From NCBI GenBank assembly GCA_018340805.1, contig JACMZG010001913.1, positions 36,809,476-36,873,475 on the forward strand: a stretch of DNA of 64,000 nucleotides, read 5' to 3'. This document shows, piece after piece, positions 12,071 to 23,094 of the stretch (within the stretch, counting starts at the first letter, position 1; each line of letters opens with the position of its first letter). The position numbers were made by a program, and so were the translations under genes. Origin of the DNA: Microvelia longipes (taxonomy: Eukaryota; Arthropoda; Insecta; Hemiptera; Veliidae). The notes below the pieces were generated by a model, which was not told where the DNA came from, ran no database searches, and saw only the letters and a list, made by a program, of their open reading frames with translations.

Positions 12071-12962
12071 TGGCAAAAGTGGAATAGGGTTTTGAAATTT
12101 GCCCTCTTCATATATAAAGATGTCCATTAAGGTTAGGTTAGAACAAATATGCACAAGAACTATTCAACGACAAAGCGTTGTGGTATAGTGGAGGCTTTTA
12201 AAATATATATTTTAAAGATCATAAAATCATTTAAACTCGCCAAAGTCGAAACGCTGGGGTTTAGGTTACCTAAGAAATCTATAATGTTTCCTAAAATAAA
12301 ACAGCAGCAATCCCTCCACCCCTACTATCATACTAGCGACTTTTCCTTTGATACATAGAACAGTATGTCAGGTTTTTTGTGCATGTTTTTTCTTATTTCC
12401 GGTTTTCGTAAATTATACACGACAAAATCGCATTACAAGAGTTTAACATTTAAACAGCGATAATTTTTAAGGTCCTATATGGAAAAGTTTTAGTTATGAG
12501 CGCTTGTCTCTATTGCTTAAGCAAGAGAGACATACGCTCATAATATGAGAAAAATAAAAATTTTAAACTTTAAATATTTTGTGACTTTTCTTAAACTTAA
12601 AATTGTCCCACATATTTGTTAAAACCGTTTTGTTATAAAACTGTCAGAGTAAACAAGTCCACTAAATAGCTGAGAGAAAAGCTTCTAAACGTGACATCTC
12701 AGTTACTATTTATATCTTGTCTTGCTATGTAACATTAACTTCCTTGGTTAAACCTATGTATTGTCTATTATTTCTATTTTTCCTTCATGTATATAGTCAT
12801 ATTGGACAGATTAACAGCACAAGATCATAGCAAAATTATGTTACAGAAATGTGTGATTTGTTAGATATAATATGTTAAATACATAGATCAGATGTCAGGT
12901 GTTTAAATAATTTCGAACTTCGGGTACGAAAAGTACCTCAGAACTTTTTTACACTATCGGAT
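12071..12962. other. Unassigned DNA with one 50-bp palindrome
   Basis: No gene signal. At 12494-12543 an imperfect palindrome (TTATGAGCG...CGCTCATAA) is centred on GCTTAAGC, with only four mismatched pairs. Confidence 0.6.
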
Positions 12963-12965
12963 TTC

Positions 12966-13572
12966 GGCTGGAGTCAGTGTGTGGGGTGAATTGAGAAATA
13001 GTTGTAATGTATTATAGGAAGAATAGATAATATATAGATGCATGAGGCTGGAGTCAGAAAAATAGTTGTAATATTATAGGAAGAATAGATAATAGAAGAT
13101 AGATATAGATGCATGAGGCTGGAGTCAGTGTGTGGGGTGTATTGAGAAATAGTTGTAATATATTATAGGAAGAATAGATAATAGTAGATAGATATAGATG
13201 CATGAGGCTGGAGTCAGTGTGTGGGGTGTTTTAGAAAAATAGTTGTAATATATTATAGGAAGAATAGATAATAGTAGATAGATATAGATGCATGAGGCTG
13301 GAGTCAGGTGTGTGGGGTGTTTTAGAAAAATAGTTGTAATATATTATGGAAGAATAGATAATAGTAGATAGATATAGATGCATGAGGCTGGAGTCAGTGT
13401 GTGGGGTGTTTTAGAAAAATAGTTGTAATATATTATAGGAAGAATAGATAATAGTAGATAGATATAGATGCATGAGGCTGGAGTCAGTGTGTGGGGTGAT
13501 TTGAAAAAATAGTTGTAATATATTATAGGAAGAATAGATAATAGTAGATAGATATAGATGCATGAGGCTGAG
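12966..13572 (+). repeat. 90-bp satellite array, plus orientation
   Basis: About seven units of a repeat exactly 90 bp long. The phrase 'catgaggctggagtcag' recurs at 13201, 13381 and 13561, in steps of 180, with units between. The unit contains 'gtgtgtggggtg' and 'taggaagaatagataatag'. The first units carry small deletions. A much larger inverted array of the same unit lies at 27.2-28.6 kb. Confidence 0.95.
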
Positions 13573-13703
13573 TGAAATAAAAGTAAGACTTTTTTAACTT
13601 TTATATCCCTGTTATAATCTTTGGGATTAAATGACTTACTTTAGTCTTTAATAATAATTCCAAGTGTTAACTTCAAAGCTCTTTTGGGAAGTACTTTAAA
13701 GTT

Positions 13704-13735
<32 letters not shown>

Positions 13736-13743
13736 ATATATAT

Positions 13744-13775
<32 letters not shown>

Positions 13776-14440
13776 ATAATATTTTTTTTTTTTTTTTTTT
13801 TTTTTTAAAGTGATTTTTTGTATACATTCCGCAGTACATAACTAAATTAACTTAATTCCAAGAACATGACTAAGTAATCATATAAATTACCTTCTCGTAA
13901 TAAAATACAAAAAAAATCTTTATTTATACAGAAAAGGGTGGTACTAATTTTCGATTCTCATTTTTAATTAAAGAAATTTCTGACATAATTCCCGGAAAAA
14001 CATAATATTTTAGTTAAAAATAAAGTCTGGCAGGCCAAGGTGGAAATAATGAAAAACGTAATTATGTTCCTTAAGGTGAAGAAAATTAGAGGAGTAGTTT
14101 TTATTAAAACAAAAAAATTTAATTATAAAAGGAAATATACATTAGAATTAATTTATGTTTGTTGATAGTTTAATTAAAAATAATTAATCTAGTCGACCCA
14201 AGTGTAGTTCGGACAAAAAACCACTTTTACGCCTTTTGTAATCAAAACTTGGACCATAAATTTAATTTAATTTATGTTTAATCTTATGAATTTAATTTTA
14301 GTAATATCTACGTTATTACATTATAACTTTTATATTATAATTTAAATTTTAGACGGAAACGGACGAAGGAAAGATTCTCTTTGCAGGCTGTAAACTTTTT
14401 TGAGTTTCCTCAAAATTGTAAAAAAAGATCGGAAAATAAT
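13573..14440. other. Unassigned, with (TA)n 13706-13782 and poly(T) 13783-13806
   Basis: Simple sequence followed by AT-rich DNA. No repeat family recognised. Confidence 0.6.
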
Positions 14441-14451
14441 TCAATTCATTA
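14441..14451. repeat. Target-site duplication, left copy
   Basis: TCAATTCATTA here is repeated exactly at 18472-18482. The two copies bracket the whole LINE plus SINE-A composite. Confidence 0.85.
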
Positions 14452-17400
14452 TTATTATTATTATTTTGTTTTGTTTTATTCTCAGTGTTCCCACTGGGTA
14501 AAGGAAGGTACGGACTAAGTCAAGCACTCTTCCTTTTTTTATATTTTATGTTATTTTTTAACTTATGAATTTTCTAACAATATGTGTTGTGTTCATTATC
14601 GCTGCTTTCTGTAATTGCTCATACAAACTAGGTTTTAGGTCAAGCTGGGATAGGTACTGGTGAAGAGATTTGGAATGACACCTGTAATGACAACACTATT
14701 GGGACTATTTCAACCTTGGACATGTTCCACATGGACTGTATTTCGAAAGAGAGATCTATATATTTATGCAATTTTTCTTGGGTGGTTTTCTGTAAATTAT
14801 TAGTATTGGGTATGGCAATGTCTATGAGATAAGTTTGCTGAGCTGTTTTATCTTGGAGTATTATATCGGGTCTATTGTGAGGTATGGATTTGTCTGTGAT
14901 AACTGAACGGTCGTAGTATAATTTATAATTATTTGATTCTAAAACTGGAGCTGGTTGGTATTTATAATAAGGACATTTGCTCTCGATAAGTTGGTACTTG
15001 AAAGCTAAGTCTTGGTGTATTAATTAGCGACTTGGTTGTGGCGGTGGAGATAATCGGACTGAGCAAGGAAACTGCATCCTCCTGTGACATGCTGGATTGT
15101 CTCTGAAGCTATTTTACATTTTCTACACTTATCATCAACCAAGTCCGCATCCTTCATTATAAACTTTTTGTAATTTTTAGTCGGTATTACCTGATCTTGA
15201 ATAGCTAAGAATCCCTCTGTTTCAGGGAATAGGTCCCCACGTCTTAACCAAGCGTTCGACGCTTCCTTGTCGACTTCTTGAAGGTCAAGGTCGTGAGGGT
15301 GCCTGCCGTGTAAGGCCATACTTTTCCAAATATCAATTTTTTCCTGATCAGTAATAGTTCTCTCGGATTCTTGGGTATTTGTGTCGACTAGATTTAAAGG
15401 GGTATAATTATTGTCAGTGTGGCATATGGCATTGTGCAGTGACGATTCATCTTTTCTTCTATAGAAGTATGTTCTTAAGGATTTAATCTGTTTGGCGAGC
15501 AAGTTCTTTAAATCAATCAATCCTCTTCCTCCTTCTGATCTGGGTAGGGTCATGCGGATGGAGTTTGAATGACAGTGATGTTTTCTTTGATGTAAGTTCT
15601 GTCCTTATTCTTCTTTGAAGTCCTTCTAGTGCTGTCGCTGACCATGATATTATTCCAAATGAATAAGTTAGAATCGGGATCACATAAGAATTGATAGCTT
15701 TAAATAAATTTTTGCTGTAGAGTTCTGACCTACAAACAGATTTTAGCCTGGATAAAAATTGAGCCGTTAAGGTTTCCTTTACCTTAGTATGGTCTATTTT
15801 CCTATTTTGTTCAAACCCTAAATATTTATAAGTATCCTGTTCTGACATTCCGGTTATTATTTCTTGATCAACTGTTTCAAATCCGTGAAGAGAGACTTTG
15901 TTTCTAGTTATTGTGATGGTCTTACATTTACTCAAGCCAAACTTCATTTTGACATCCTTAGAGAAGAGTTCTACCAGTCTGAACAGCTGATCTAACTTTT
16001 TTGGGGATGGTGCATACAGTTTTATGTCGTCCATATATAGTAAGTGAGATATTAGGTGTCCATTTCGGTTGTCGCCAATCTTGTATCCTATAGTCGATCT
16101 ATTCAAGCATTTTGAGAGGGATTTAAAGCTAGACAGAACCAAAGAGGCTTAACGAATCTCCCTGAAAAATTCCTCTCTTGATTTTGATTCAGCAATGTCT
16201 AGTGCATTCGAGGAGGGGCAGCATATAACTGTCTTCCATTGTTTCATTATTATTTGGAGAAAGAGAATTAGCGATGGGTGTATTTTATAGATATCAAGAA
16301 CTTTGATCATCCATGAATGAGGGACGGAATCATAGGCTTTTTCGTAATCGATGTACCCACACGACAAGTTCCTGTTTTTCTTGAAAACTTCCTTTAGGAT
16401 GACAGAGTCTATAATAACCTGTTCTTTACAGCCCATCATTCCTTTTCTACATCCTTTTTGTTCTTCGGTCAACACGTTGTGATTGTCTAAGTGAGCTGAT
16501 ATTAATTGAGAAATGCACGCAGTCATGATCTTGTAAAATGTTTGAAGACATGTGATAGGTCTATATTTCTTCGGATCTTCTGAAATATATCCTTTTGGAA
16601 TAAGATATGTTTTACCCTCCATCAAAAATGCTGGAACTGTTTCTGGATTGTTCAAAAATATGTTCATTTGTTTTAATATTAAAGGGTGAGTACAAGTAAA
16701 CTTTTTATACCAATAATTGTGAATTTGATCACTTCCGGTACTTTTCCAGTTATGTGTGTCACTTATGACGGATTTCAACAGATCTAACTCAATGGTTGGC
16801 ATCGCCATTTGTTCAATAGCTACATTTTCTTCTATTTCCTTATTTAACCATGCTGCGTCGTCATTATGATTCTCTGAGTTGGACCACAGCGAAGACCAAT
16901 ATTTCGAAGCTTTGTCAATGGAAGGGGGGTTTTCTGTTTGGTTAGAATCTTTCACTCTTGCTGACATGGTTCTGTAAAAAGTTTTCTCATTCTTACTAAA
17001 CTCTTGATTTTGCGCTTTTCTTCTATTGCATTTATTGTATCTTCGTAATCTTGTTTTGTAGGCGGCTAATTTTTGTTGAAGTGTATCAATATAGTCTAAT
17101 GTTTTTTGATTCGGAATGTCACGTTCTGTATGGATTTTATATTTTTTAAAAATGTTATCTACTTTTCTTCTTAATCTTTTGCTGTTTTTCCCCCTTGAGT
17201 ACTCCAGTAATCTAGCAATTTCTGCTCTTAAGGTTTCTATTTTATTTTTAAGTCTAATAGCCCATTTAGGAGTATACTCAAGTTCTCTTTTCTTTTCAGT
17301 TTCCCTCTTTTCATTAATATATTTGATTTTTGCTCCATTTGTTTCAGCAGCTGCTAATGCAGCGCAATAAATTTTTGTGTGTAAAACAGGGAAGGTTTCG

Positions 17401-17496
17401 TCTGGTGTCAGAGTTGATGGTAATATCTCTTCATTCAGTATTTGTACTATTTTAGCTAGTTTTACAGACGTGTTAAGTTTGGGGATGACATGATGA

Positions 17497-17497
<1 letters not shown>
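14447..17497 (-). mobile_element. R4/Dong-like non-LTR retrotransposon, 5'-truncated
   Basis: The element reads on the minus strand. Its 3' end has a small CCCAGTGGG hairpin, 'gagaataaaacaaaac' and an (AAT)n tail (plus-strand ATT run at about 14447-14465). Its 5' end at about 17497 opens directly inside coding sequence, so the element is truncated. It touches another (AAT)n tract, the tail of a SINE-A. Reverse transcriptase, a CCHC knuckle and a C-terminal restriction-like endonuclease in that order place it among R2-superfamily elements. Dong-type elements are known to insert into TAA repeats, and both flanks here are TAA repeats. Confidence 0.85.
14640..17497 (-). pseudogene. Broken RT / restriction-like endonuclease ORF
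   Basis: This is the retrotransposon polyprotein remnant. Coding is open from the truncated 5' end at about 17490 through a basic region. The RT core follows (YRPITC, then IDYEKAYDS at about 16327-16352). Around 16125-16150 motif B survives as QGDSLS but two nearby frameshifts interrupt it. The next frame carries the RT catalytic YMDD at 16026-16037. A further frameshift near 15550 leads to a CCHC knuckle (C-x2-C-x8-H-x4-C, about 15074-15127) followed by RHNQVA. A stop at 15020 interrupts it, and another frame then encodes the endonuclease: RPDIILQ (PD at 14865-14870) and IDIAIP (D at 14820-14822), ending with a TGA at 14640. At least four disabling changes make it non-functional. Confidence 0.85.
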
Positions 17498-17536
<39 letters not shown>

Positions 17537-18471
17537 TTTTACGCTTTAACCCGTAGGGTCATTTAGCGTTTTCCCCTCACTCAAAATCTGACTCAACATT
17601 AACCCCTGAGTTTGTACACATCCAATCATCTAGGAAGCACACCCTCCGTACATGGTAGCACATATAACCAGTTCACAGTGTGTCTAGTTCATCCAGCTCA
17701 ACCAGACTCTATCCAAACTCACTGCTCTGGCTAGTATCTGCGACTAGTTCACAGTGTGCCTAGTTCATCTAGACCAGCTAGACTCTGGCTAGGCTCACTG
17801 CTCTGGCTAGCGCCGACTACTAGTTCACTGTGTGCTTGTTTCATCTAGTCTTACTAGCTCCCCTGATCACATTAGTCTCACTTGACCTCGTCCTTCCAGT
17901 CTCACCAATCTCATCAGTTCCACTAGCATCACCAGACTCTAGCTAGGCTCACCGCTCTGGCCAGTCCAGCGCCACCCGACAAAGAACTCTAGCACCCAGA
18001 TGTCAGTGTGTACAAACTCATTCTATAGCCCTGACCTGAAAGTCAAAGCTCCGCAGTGCCATTAGGAGACGTCTGTCTTCAAGAACCAAGCACTTTGTAC
18101 CTAGTCACTTACGTTACTCGTGTCGCCGCCATCACTTTCACTGACTAAGTTTTCGGACATACAAAGGCTCAGTATATCTTTCCGACCTTCATCTCCCCCA
18201 GCCCGAAGAACATTAACTTTTTGAGCTGGAGACAACGGAAACGTGGATCCAGACTTGTCTCAGATGAAACTAGATCCAACCCCGCATTTGCGTAGTAGTA
18301 GTCAAGGAAACCACGTAAAACCTTGGCTGGGTTGGCCGGCCTTGAGTTCAAGACCTCCCGAAAGTACAGTACAAGGGATAACCTTATATTAAAGTCCTCC
18401 CCCGGCTGGATTTGAACCCTCGACCTCCAGGTCGAAAGGCGAGCGATCTACCACTGAGCTACTGGACTCGG
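17498..18471 (-). mobile_element. SINE-A, full-length, with (AAT)n tail
   Basis: On the minus strand the element begins CCGAGTCCAGTAGCTCAGTG, a tRNA-like A box, followed by a B box GGTTCAAATCC. It ends with 'ctacgggttaaagcgt' and an (AAT)n tail that fills 17498-17535. It is about 970 bp long, unusually long for a SINE, and colinear with the copy at 63.0 kb. The GTGGTTTCCTTG block and repeated 'ctagttcac' blocks lie in the body. The open frame at 18169-18351 is an artefact of this repeat. Confidence 0.9.
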
Positions 18472-18482
18472 TCAATTCATTA
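18472..18482. repeat. Target-site duplication, right copy
   Basis: TCAATTCATTA, identical to 14441-14451. Confidence 0.85.
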
Positions 18483-18504
18483 ATAAAAAAAGATTTATTA
18501 CACT

Positions 18505-18650
18505 AAAGTACTTTATTTTTTACTTTTTCTCATTTCTATCATAGGTATGAAGGGAAAGTATTACGTTTGCTCTATAATTTTGTTTCACCTGCATTATCCT
18601 TTTCACCAGATTTTAAGGATTTTTAAGTTGTTTCTGCCAAGTTGTCTGTA
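18505..18650 (+). repeat. F1 fragment, left end
   Basis: Shows the F1 start ('tttctcatttctatcataggtatg') and the 'aagttgtctgt' segment, then is cut off by F3. Confidence 0.6.
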
Positions 18651-18788
18651 TAATATGTGTTAGTTCTTTTTTTAGCGAATTTTCATTATGAAAATGACGC
18701 TTATGAGGTTGTTCGGATGACGGTAATTGAGGGTTCGGTTCCTATTGGGCCTCCTGATAAACAAAAAAAGTATGTCCGAAAAAAAGTT

Positions 18789-18868
<80 letters not shown>

Positions 18869-19161
18869 GTATGTAAGAGTTTCTACCCTTTCGTATGGCG
18901 AACGATAACTCTTGAAGGCGTACTCAAGTTGAAAACGAAACTTTGCCAATCGCGAGATGTTTGTGGAGGTTACGAGGCCTATTATTTATAAAAACATAAT
19001 GAAGTCATCAATCAAAGTTATGACGTCATGAAAAAAAAAAAATTTTTGAAACTTGAAATGGCTTTTAAAACAAGGTATTTCGACTTTAGGTAGATAGCTA
19101 GCTGAATCGATTAAGACCAATTTCAGCTGAATCGAACCATCACAAATGGCGCAAACGGTTA

Positions 19162-19250
<89 letters not shown>

Positions 19251-19334
19251 AAATCTTGTATATATGTATACGTCTAGGTCAAAGACTTGTACGATATATC
19301 TTGGGTTTAGTAGTGTTAGAGGGTGGGGATATAG

Positions 19335-19342
19335 TATAAAAG
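19335..19342 (+). promoter_or_regulatory. TATA box of F3
   Basis: TATAAAAG stands 62 bases upstream of the ATG of a short open frame at 19404-19472. The match is textbook quality. In the other F3 copy the site has decayed to 'tataattg' at about 50327. Confidence 0.45.
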
Positions 19343-19403
19343 AGGGGCCTCTACCTCTTGCTCCATCCTGGTAAGCCTACTGTCCCAGAGAGACAGGACA
19401 AAA

Positions 19404-19472
19404 ATGGCTTCCACTGATCCACGCCGAGCTAAGCTGGCCTGTAAAGAGGAAGAACCTCGAAGTAGTCTTTAA
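19404..19472 (+). CDS. Short open frame in F3 (22 codons)
   Basis: Starts ATGGCTTCCACTGATCC and encodes MASTDPRRAKLACKEEEPRS followed by two residues and a stop. The other F3 copy has a homologous start at 50395 (MASTKPRRAKQARKAEEPRS) that runs 48 codons. The conserved leader, ATG and basic peptide could be the remains of a transposase N-terminus, but no domain is recognisable and the frame may be fortuitous. Confidence 0.25.
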   Translation: MASTDPRRAKLACKEEEPRSSL

Positions 19473-19731
19473 GGTTTGAAGTCATTCTAAAACGATTGCG
19501 ACCGGTTTCAGCTCAATCAGACAATCTTAAGTGACGGAAACGGTATTTTTATTTAAATTTATAATGCATTTTTATTATATTTTTGTTTATAATGCTTCTT
19601 AATTTTAATATTATAGCATACTATTAATAATAGAGTATTAATAAAATCTCAATTAGTAAAATCAAATTTGCGAGAAAGCCTCTCAGGCCCGCGAAGCGGG
19701 CATGTTTGGAGAGGCTGTGAAAATTCGCTAG

Positions 19732-19850
19732 ATACATAGCAAAATGCCATGTAACAAGAACAATAATGAAACAACACATAATACAAAAAAACAACAATGT
19801 GGCCGCGTAGCGGCTATGGGCCGAAGGCCCGTATTAACTATCTGAGGACG
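19732..19850 (+). repeat. GC-palindrome repeat
   Basis: Follows F3 directly. Contains 'aacaataatgaaacaacaca', then GGCCGCGTAGCGGC and GGGCCGAAGGCCC, two short GC-rich hairpins. The same order occurs after the second F3 copy (51.51-51.67 kb), and relatives lie at 24.5 and 30.5 kb. Confidence 0.75.
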
Positions 19851-20020
19851 ATCGAAGTGAGTTTAAGTTGTACTAAATTATAAACGAATTGTTTTTCAGT
19901 TTTGCTAAAAACCAATCATAAAAGAAGTTTTTTCCTTTCTTGGCTAAACTTTTACTCATCTCTTACTCTCTAAAGCCTTATTTCATAAAATTTAATTTTA
20001 GCAAAAATAAAATTTTCATG

Positions 20021-20022
<2 letters not shown>

Positions 20023-20077
<55 letters not shown>

Positions 20078-20123
20078 GTGTGTGTGGTGTGTGTGTGTGT
20101 GTGTTGTGTGTGTGTGTGTGTGT
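20023..20123. repeat. (TA)n followed by (TG)n
   Basis: Compound microsatellite, TA to about 20070 then TG/TGTTG. Confidence 0.95.
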
Positions 20124-21203
20124 ATTTATGTATTTATTTTTTTATATGTGTGTAATATGTGAACTATCTGAGACTTTAACCTCTTTTGCTCGTTTTTCCT
20201 AAAATACATAAAAGACATGAGAATTAGTGAAATAAATCAACACTACTGTCATGCTCTATTTGCAGTAAAAATTAAAAACACATAAAAGGGATTTTAGACA
20301 TGTGCTTCGGTGCTATCTGTTGTCTAAATCCCATACTGTCAGGCTTGTAAAGCAATTTCTTATTTCGTGTGGTTATAAAATGAGAATAGATGTGCCCGTT
20401 TTTGTGTTTCCAATGAACCCATATTTTCAAATTTCATAAATCAAATGGTCAGAGATAAAGTAAGATATAACTTGTGGCTAGATAAGGCAAAATTTTAGGA
20501 CCTGAATTTTCAAACCCGGTATTAATTTATCATAAATTTGACTTTAGAGTACGTAGAAATGGGTGACTTTAATTAATTCTGAATACATAACCGATATTTT
20601 CTATGTACATGCATACATTCCAATAGATATGTAGATATTTATCGAGACGTATATCTTCATACTTATCTACATACATGTATTGATCTATGAGTTTTGTACA
20701 GCGTTGTAGAGAACAATTTTTTTAGTTTTGGTCACTGCTGAACCTATGTATAGAAACATTGAGTAATGAAAAATAAAATATGGCTTGACGTCCAATGAAT
20801 TTATTATAATAACAATGTGAAATGAATTCATTTGTAGAGGACGCTAACGTTTCTTCGATTATTGTTATCTGTGTTTGCATAAGTTTATATTGCACGAATA
20901 TTTATCTTACTTATACCTATGAAAGAATAACACATTTCCTTGTCTGCTGCCACTGTTTAATAAACTACTAATATTTGATTTTTACATAGGGACATGTAGT
21001 AACATTTTTTTGCCCAGTAAATATAATAGAAGTTATCTTATTTGTTGTTTCTTATTTGTTATTGAAGCAAATAAGATATTTATTTTACTATAGTTCGTTA
21101 TTAACTTAATGTCTTTGGAACATAAAGAATTTATTTGGTTATAATTAATGTGTTATGTTTAAACATTTTATCTCTAAACGGCGTATAATATACACCGACA
21201 AGT
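20124..21203. other. Unassigned; small hairpin at 20288-20332
   Basis: GGGATTTTAGACA and TGTCTAAATCCC form a ~12-bp stem with one bulge. Nothing else recognised. Confidence 0.5.
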
Positions 21204-21326
21204 ATTTAGGGAGTAATGAAACACTTTTTACTCCAATGGTAAAAAAGTTACTTTTCCCACTTCTAGGTGTAAAAAGTAACTTTTTCTCCCTTGGGAGTAT
21301 AAAGTGTTTCTTTACTTAAAAAAAAA
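21204..21326. repeat. Imperfect inverted repeat, arms about 50 bp
   Basis: 'aatgaaacactttttactcc' pairs imperfectly with 'gggagtataaagtgtttc', and 'aaaagttactttt' with 'aaaagtaacttttt', around a short centre. Confidence 0.7.
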
Positions 21327-22189
21327 CTTGTCCTAAACTTTACAATGCACTATTAAATTATAGTTTTCTATCATCTTTTAAGAAGGGGTATTTCTTTCCA
21401 TTTTTTGGTAGCGGTATCTAAACTTTTAAGGGGGCCGATCAATTTTCATATAATCCCCTAAAATTTAGGGGGTGAGTCACATTCCAAAACATTTCTATAT
21501 TCACTAAGAATCCGTTTTAGGCAAAAAAAAGGTTGTTTGGAGAAATAAAAAAAAGAAAGAAAATCAATCTTTTTGATTTTATTGAGAGTAGCGTTTTAAA
21601 ATTTATAAGAGGGACTCTGCTAAAATAATGTATAGGCCCCTAATAAACAATGTCCATATATTTTATGCACCTTGGGAGTAAAATGCTATTGACCCTCGTA
21701 ATACTTTCTTTCTTTAGCTTCACCTCGAGAATTAGTTCTCATAACTGCTTCGGATTTGCTACGAGAGTTAAAGGCATATATCACACGAATTCGCGTCGGG
21801 AGATAAATCCATTGTTTCTCTTGGCTTTCTCCTCAGAAACCAAATAAATGCTCTGGGTGATAATAGCATTCTTATCTACCTTGGTGCATAAATAACTATT
21901 CTCCTTTAACAGAAAGATAAAAGTATGGAGTTGTAAAAGTAGAAGAAGGGAATAATTGGCAGAAATTAAGTTTGAGAAATACGTGACATCCAAGACTTTT
22001 TACCTCAAGACAACTTTGATAATTACGTTAAATACTATCTAGATAGATTTTTATTACATTTACCTTATACAATGTTTAAAACGTAATTAGCTTTTTTAGC
22101 TTCTTTAAATGAACTAAGCGTATCTTTTTATTGCTTAGTTTAAGCACTAATATCAGCAATATGTTGATATCACTAATTGCAGAACTAAT
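21327..22189. other. Unassigned, with a weak exon candidate at 21717-21808
   Basis: A strong polypyrimidine/AG acceptor (ctttctttctttag) precedes an open plus-strand stretch of about 30 codons (ELVLITASDLLRELKAY within it) ending in a stop. This would have to be a terminal exon. No family recognised and no partner exon seen. Confidence 0.2.
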
Positions 22190-22240
22190 TTTTTACTTTT
22201 CCCTCTCCTAACTAGCATAGGTATAAGGAAAAGTATGGTA
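22190..22240 (+). repeat. F1 left-end fragment
   Basis: 'agcataggtataaggaaaag' resembles the first bases of F1 copies. Confidence 0.5.
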
Positions 22241-22454
22241 ACTTGGTTTCAACAAAATTATCCGTTCCAGTAATTTTTATAAAAGGAGAACCAGAAGCCT
22301 TAGGCCTCATGCCGCTCCCCATACCACTAGTTTATACAACTGGCATACATAAGCGAATGTATATGTGCAACAATAATGTAAGCGAATTATCAAATTTATC
22401 AAAACGGAGCTCTCGCTCTAGCACTGTTTATAGTGCTACTGAGAGCTTTCATCC

Positions 22455-22942
22455 TTAATAAGGCGCGGTCGAATATCCACGGCCTTCTAGAACATTGGAT
22501 CACCAACAAACTTTTTTTATAACTTTTTTTTTTTCAAAATTTTTCAGTAATTAGCCGATTTGTGATAAATGAAGCCTATTTCCGTAATCTGCACGCTCTT
22601 TGGTTAATCTCAAAGAGTATTTACATTCACTCAACGATTTATTTTTAATCTAACTTGGTACATACATAACTACTGTTAGACGTCAATGTTGACATGTCAA
22701 AATATAACACAAAATATATTGACGTCTAACAGTAGTTATTATATACCAAGTTAGATTAAAATAAATCGTTGAGTGAATGTAAATACTCTTTGAGATTAAC
22801 CAAAAAGCGTGCAGATTACGGAAATAGCTTCATTTATCACAAATCCTGCTAATTACTGAAAATTCGGAAAAAAAAGTTATAAAAAAAGTTTTGTTGGTGA
22901 TCCAATGTTCTAGAAGGCCGTGATATTCGACCGCGCTTTATT
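22455..22942. mobile_element. Near-perfect foldback element
   Basis: Arms 22455-22687 and 22718-22942 are reverse complements with few differences and a 30-base loop. Outer ends read AATAAGGCGCGGTCGAATAT and its complement; inner ends read GTTAGACGTCAAT / ATTGACGTCTAAC. No open frame. A foldback or palindromic MITE. Confidence 0.9.
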
Positions 22943-23094
22943 GTTGAAAAAACAAAAATATAAAAGTAAAACATTAAACTATTTTATTTTGAGTCATTCC
23001 ATGTCAAATCACCCCACTGAAATTTAATTGTGTAACTGTACAATTTAATTTACTATTTGTGTTAGTTTATTTTGCATTAAAAAATCGTTGCAAA

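Larger units (their letters stand above)
18672..19731 (+). mobile_element. F3 element, copy 1
   Basis: Bounded by TTAGCGAATTTTC and GAAAATTCGCTA. The interior is colinear with the copy at 49.8-51.5 kb: 'gaggttgttcggatgacgg', a (TA)n tract at 18793-18855, 'gaacgataactct', TGACGTCA at 19021, another (TA)n at about 19165-19240, then a TATA-box leader and a short open frame. Two ~55-bp segments at about 19095-19158 and 19485-19545 are diverged internal repeats around 'tttcagct.aatc'. Probably a non-autonomous DNA element. Confidence 0.8.

Noticed and set aside
12966..13572. CRISPR-like array
   Set aside because: Units are contiguous 90-bp satellite repeats without unique spacers, in a eukaryotic context.
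18672..19731. F3 as a Helitron
   Set aside because: Ends are inverted repeats, not a 5' TC and 3' CTRR with hairpin.
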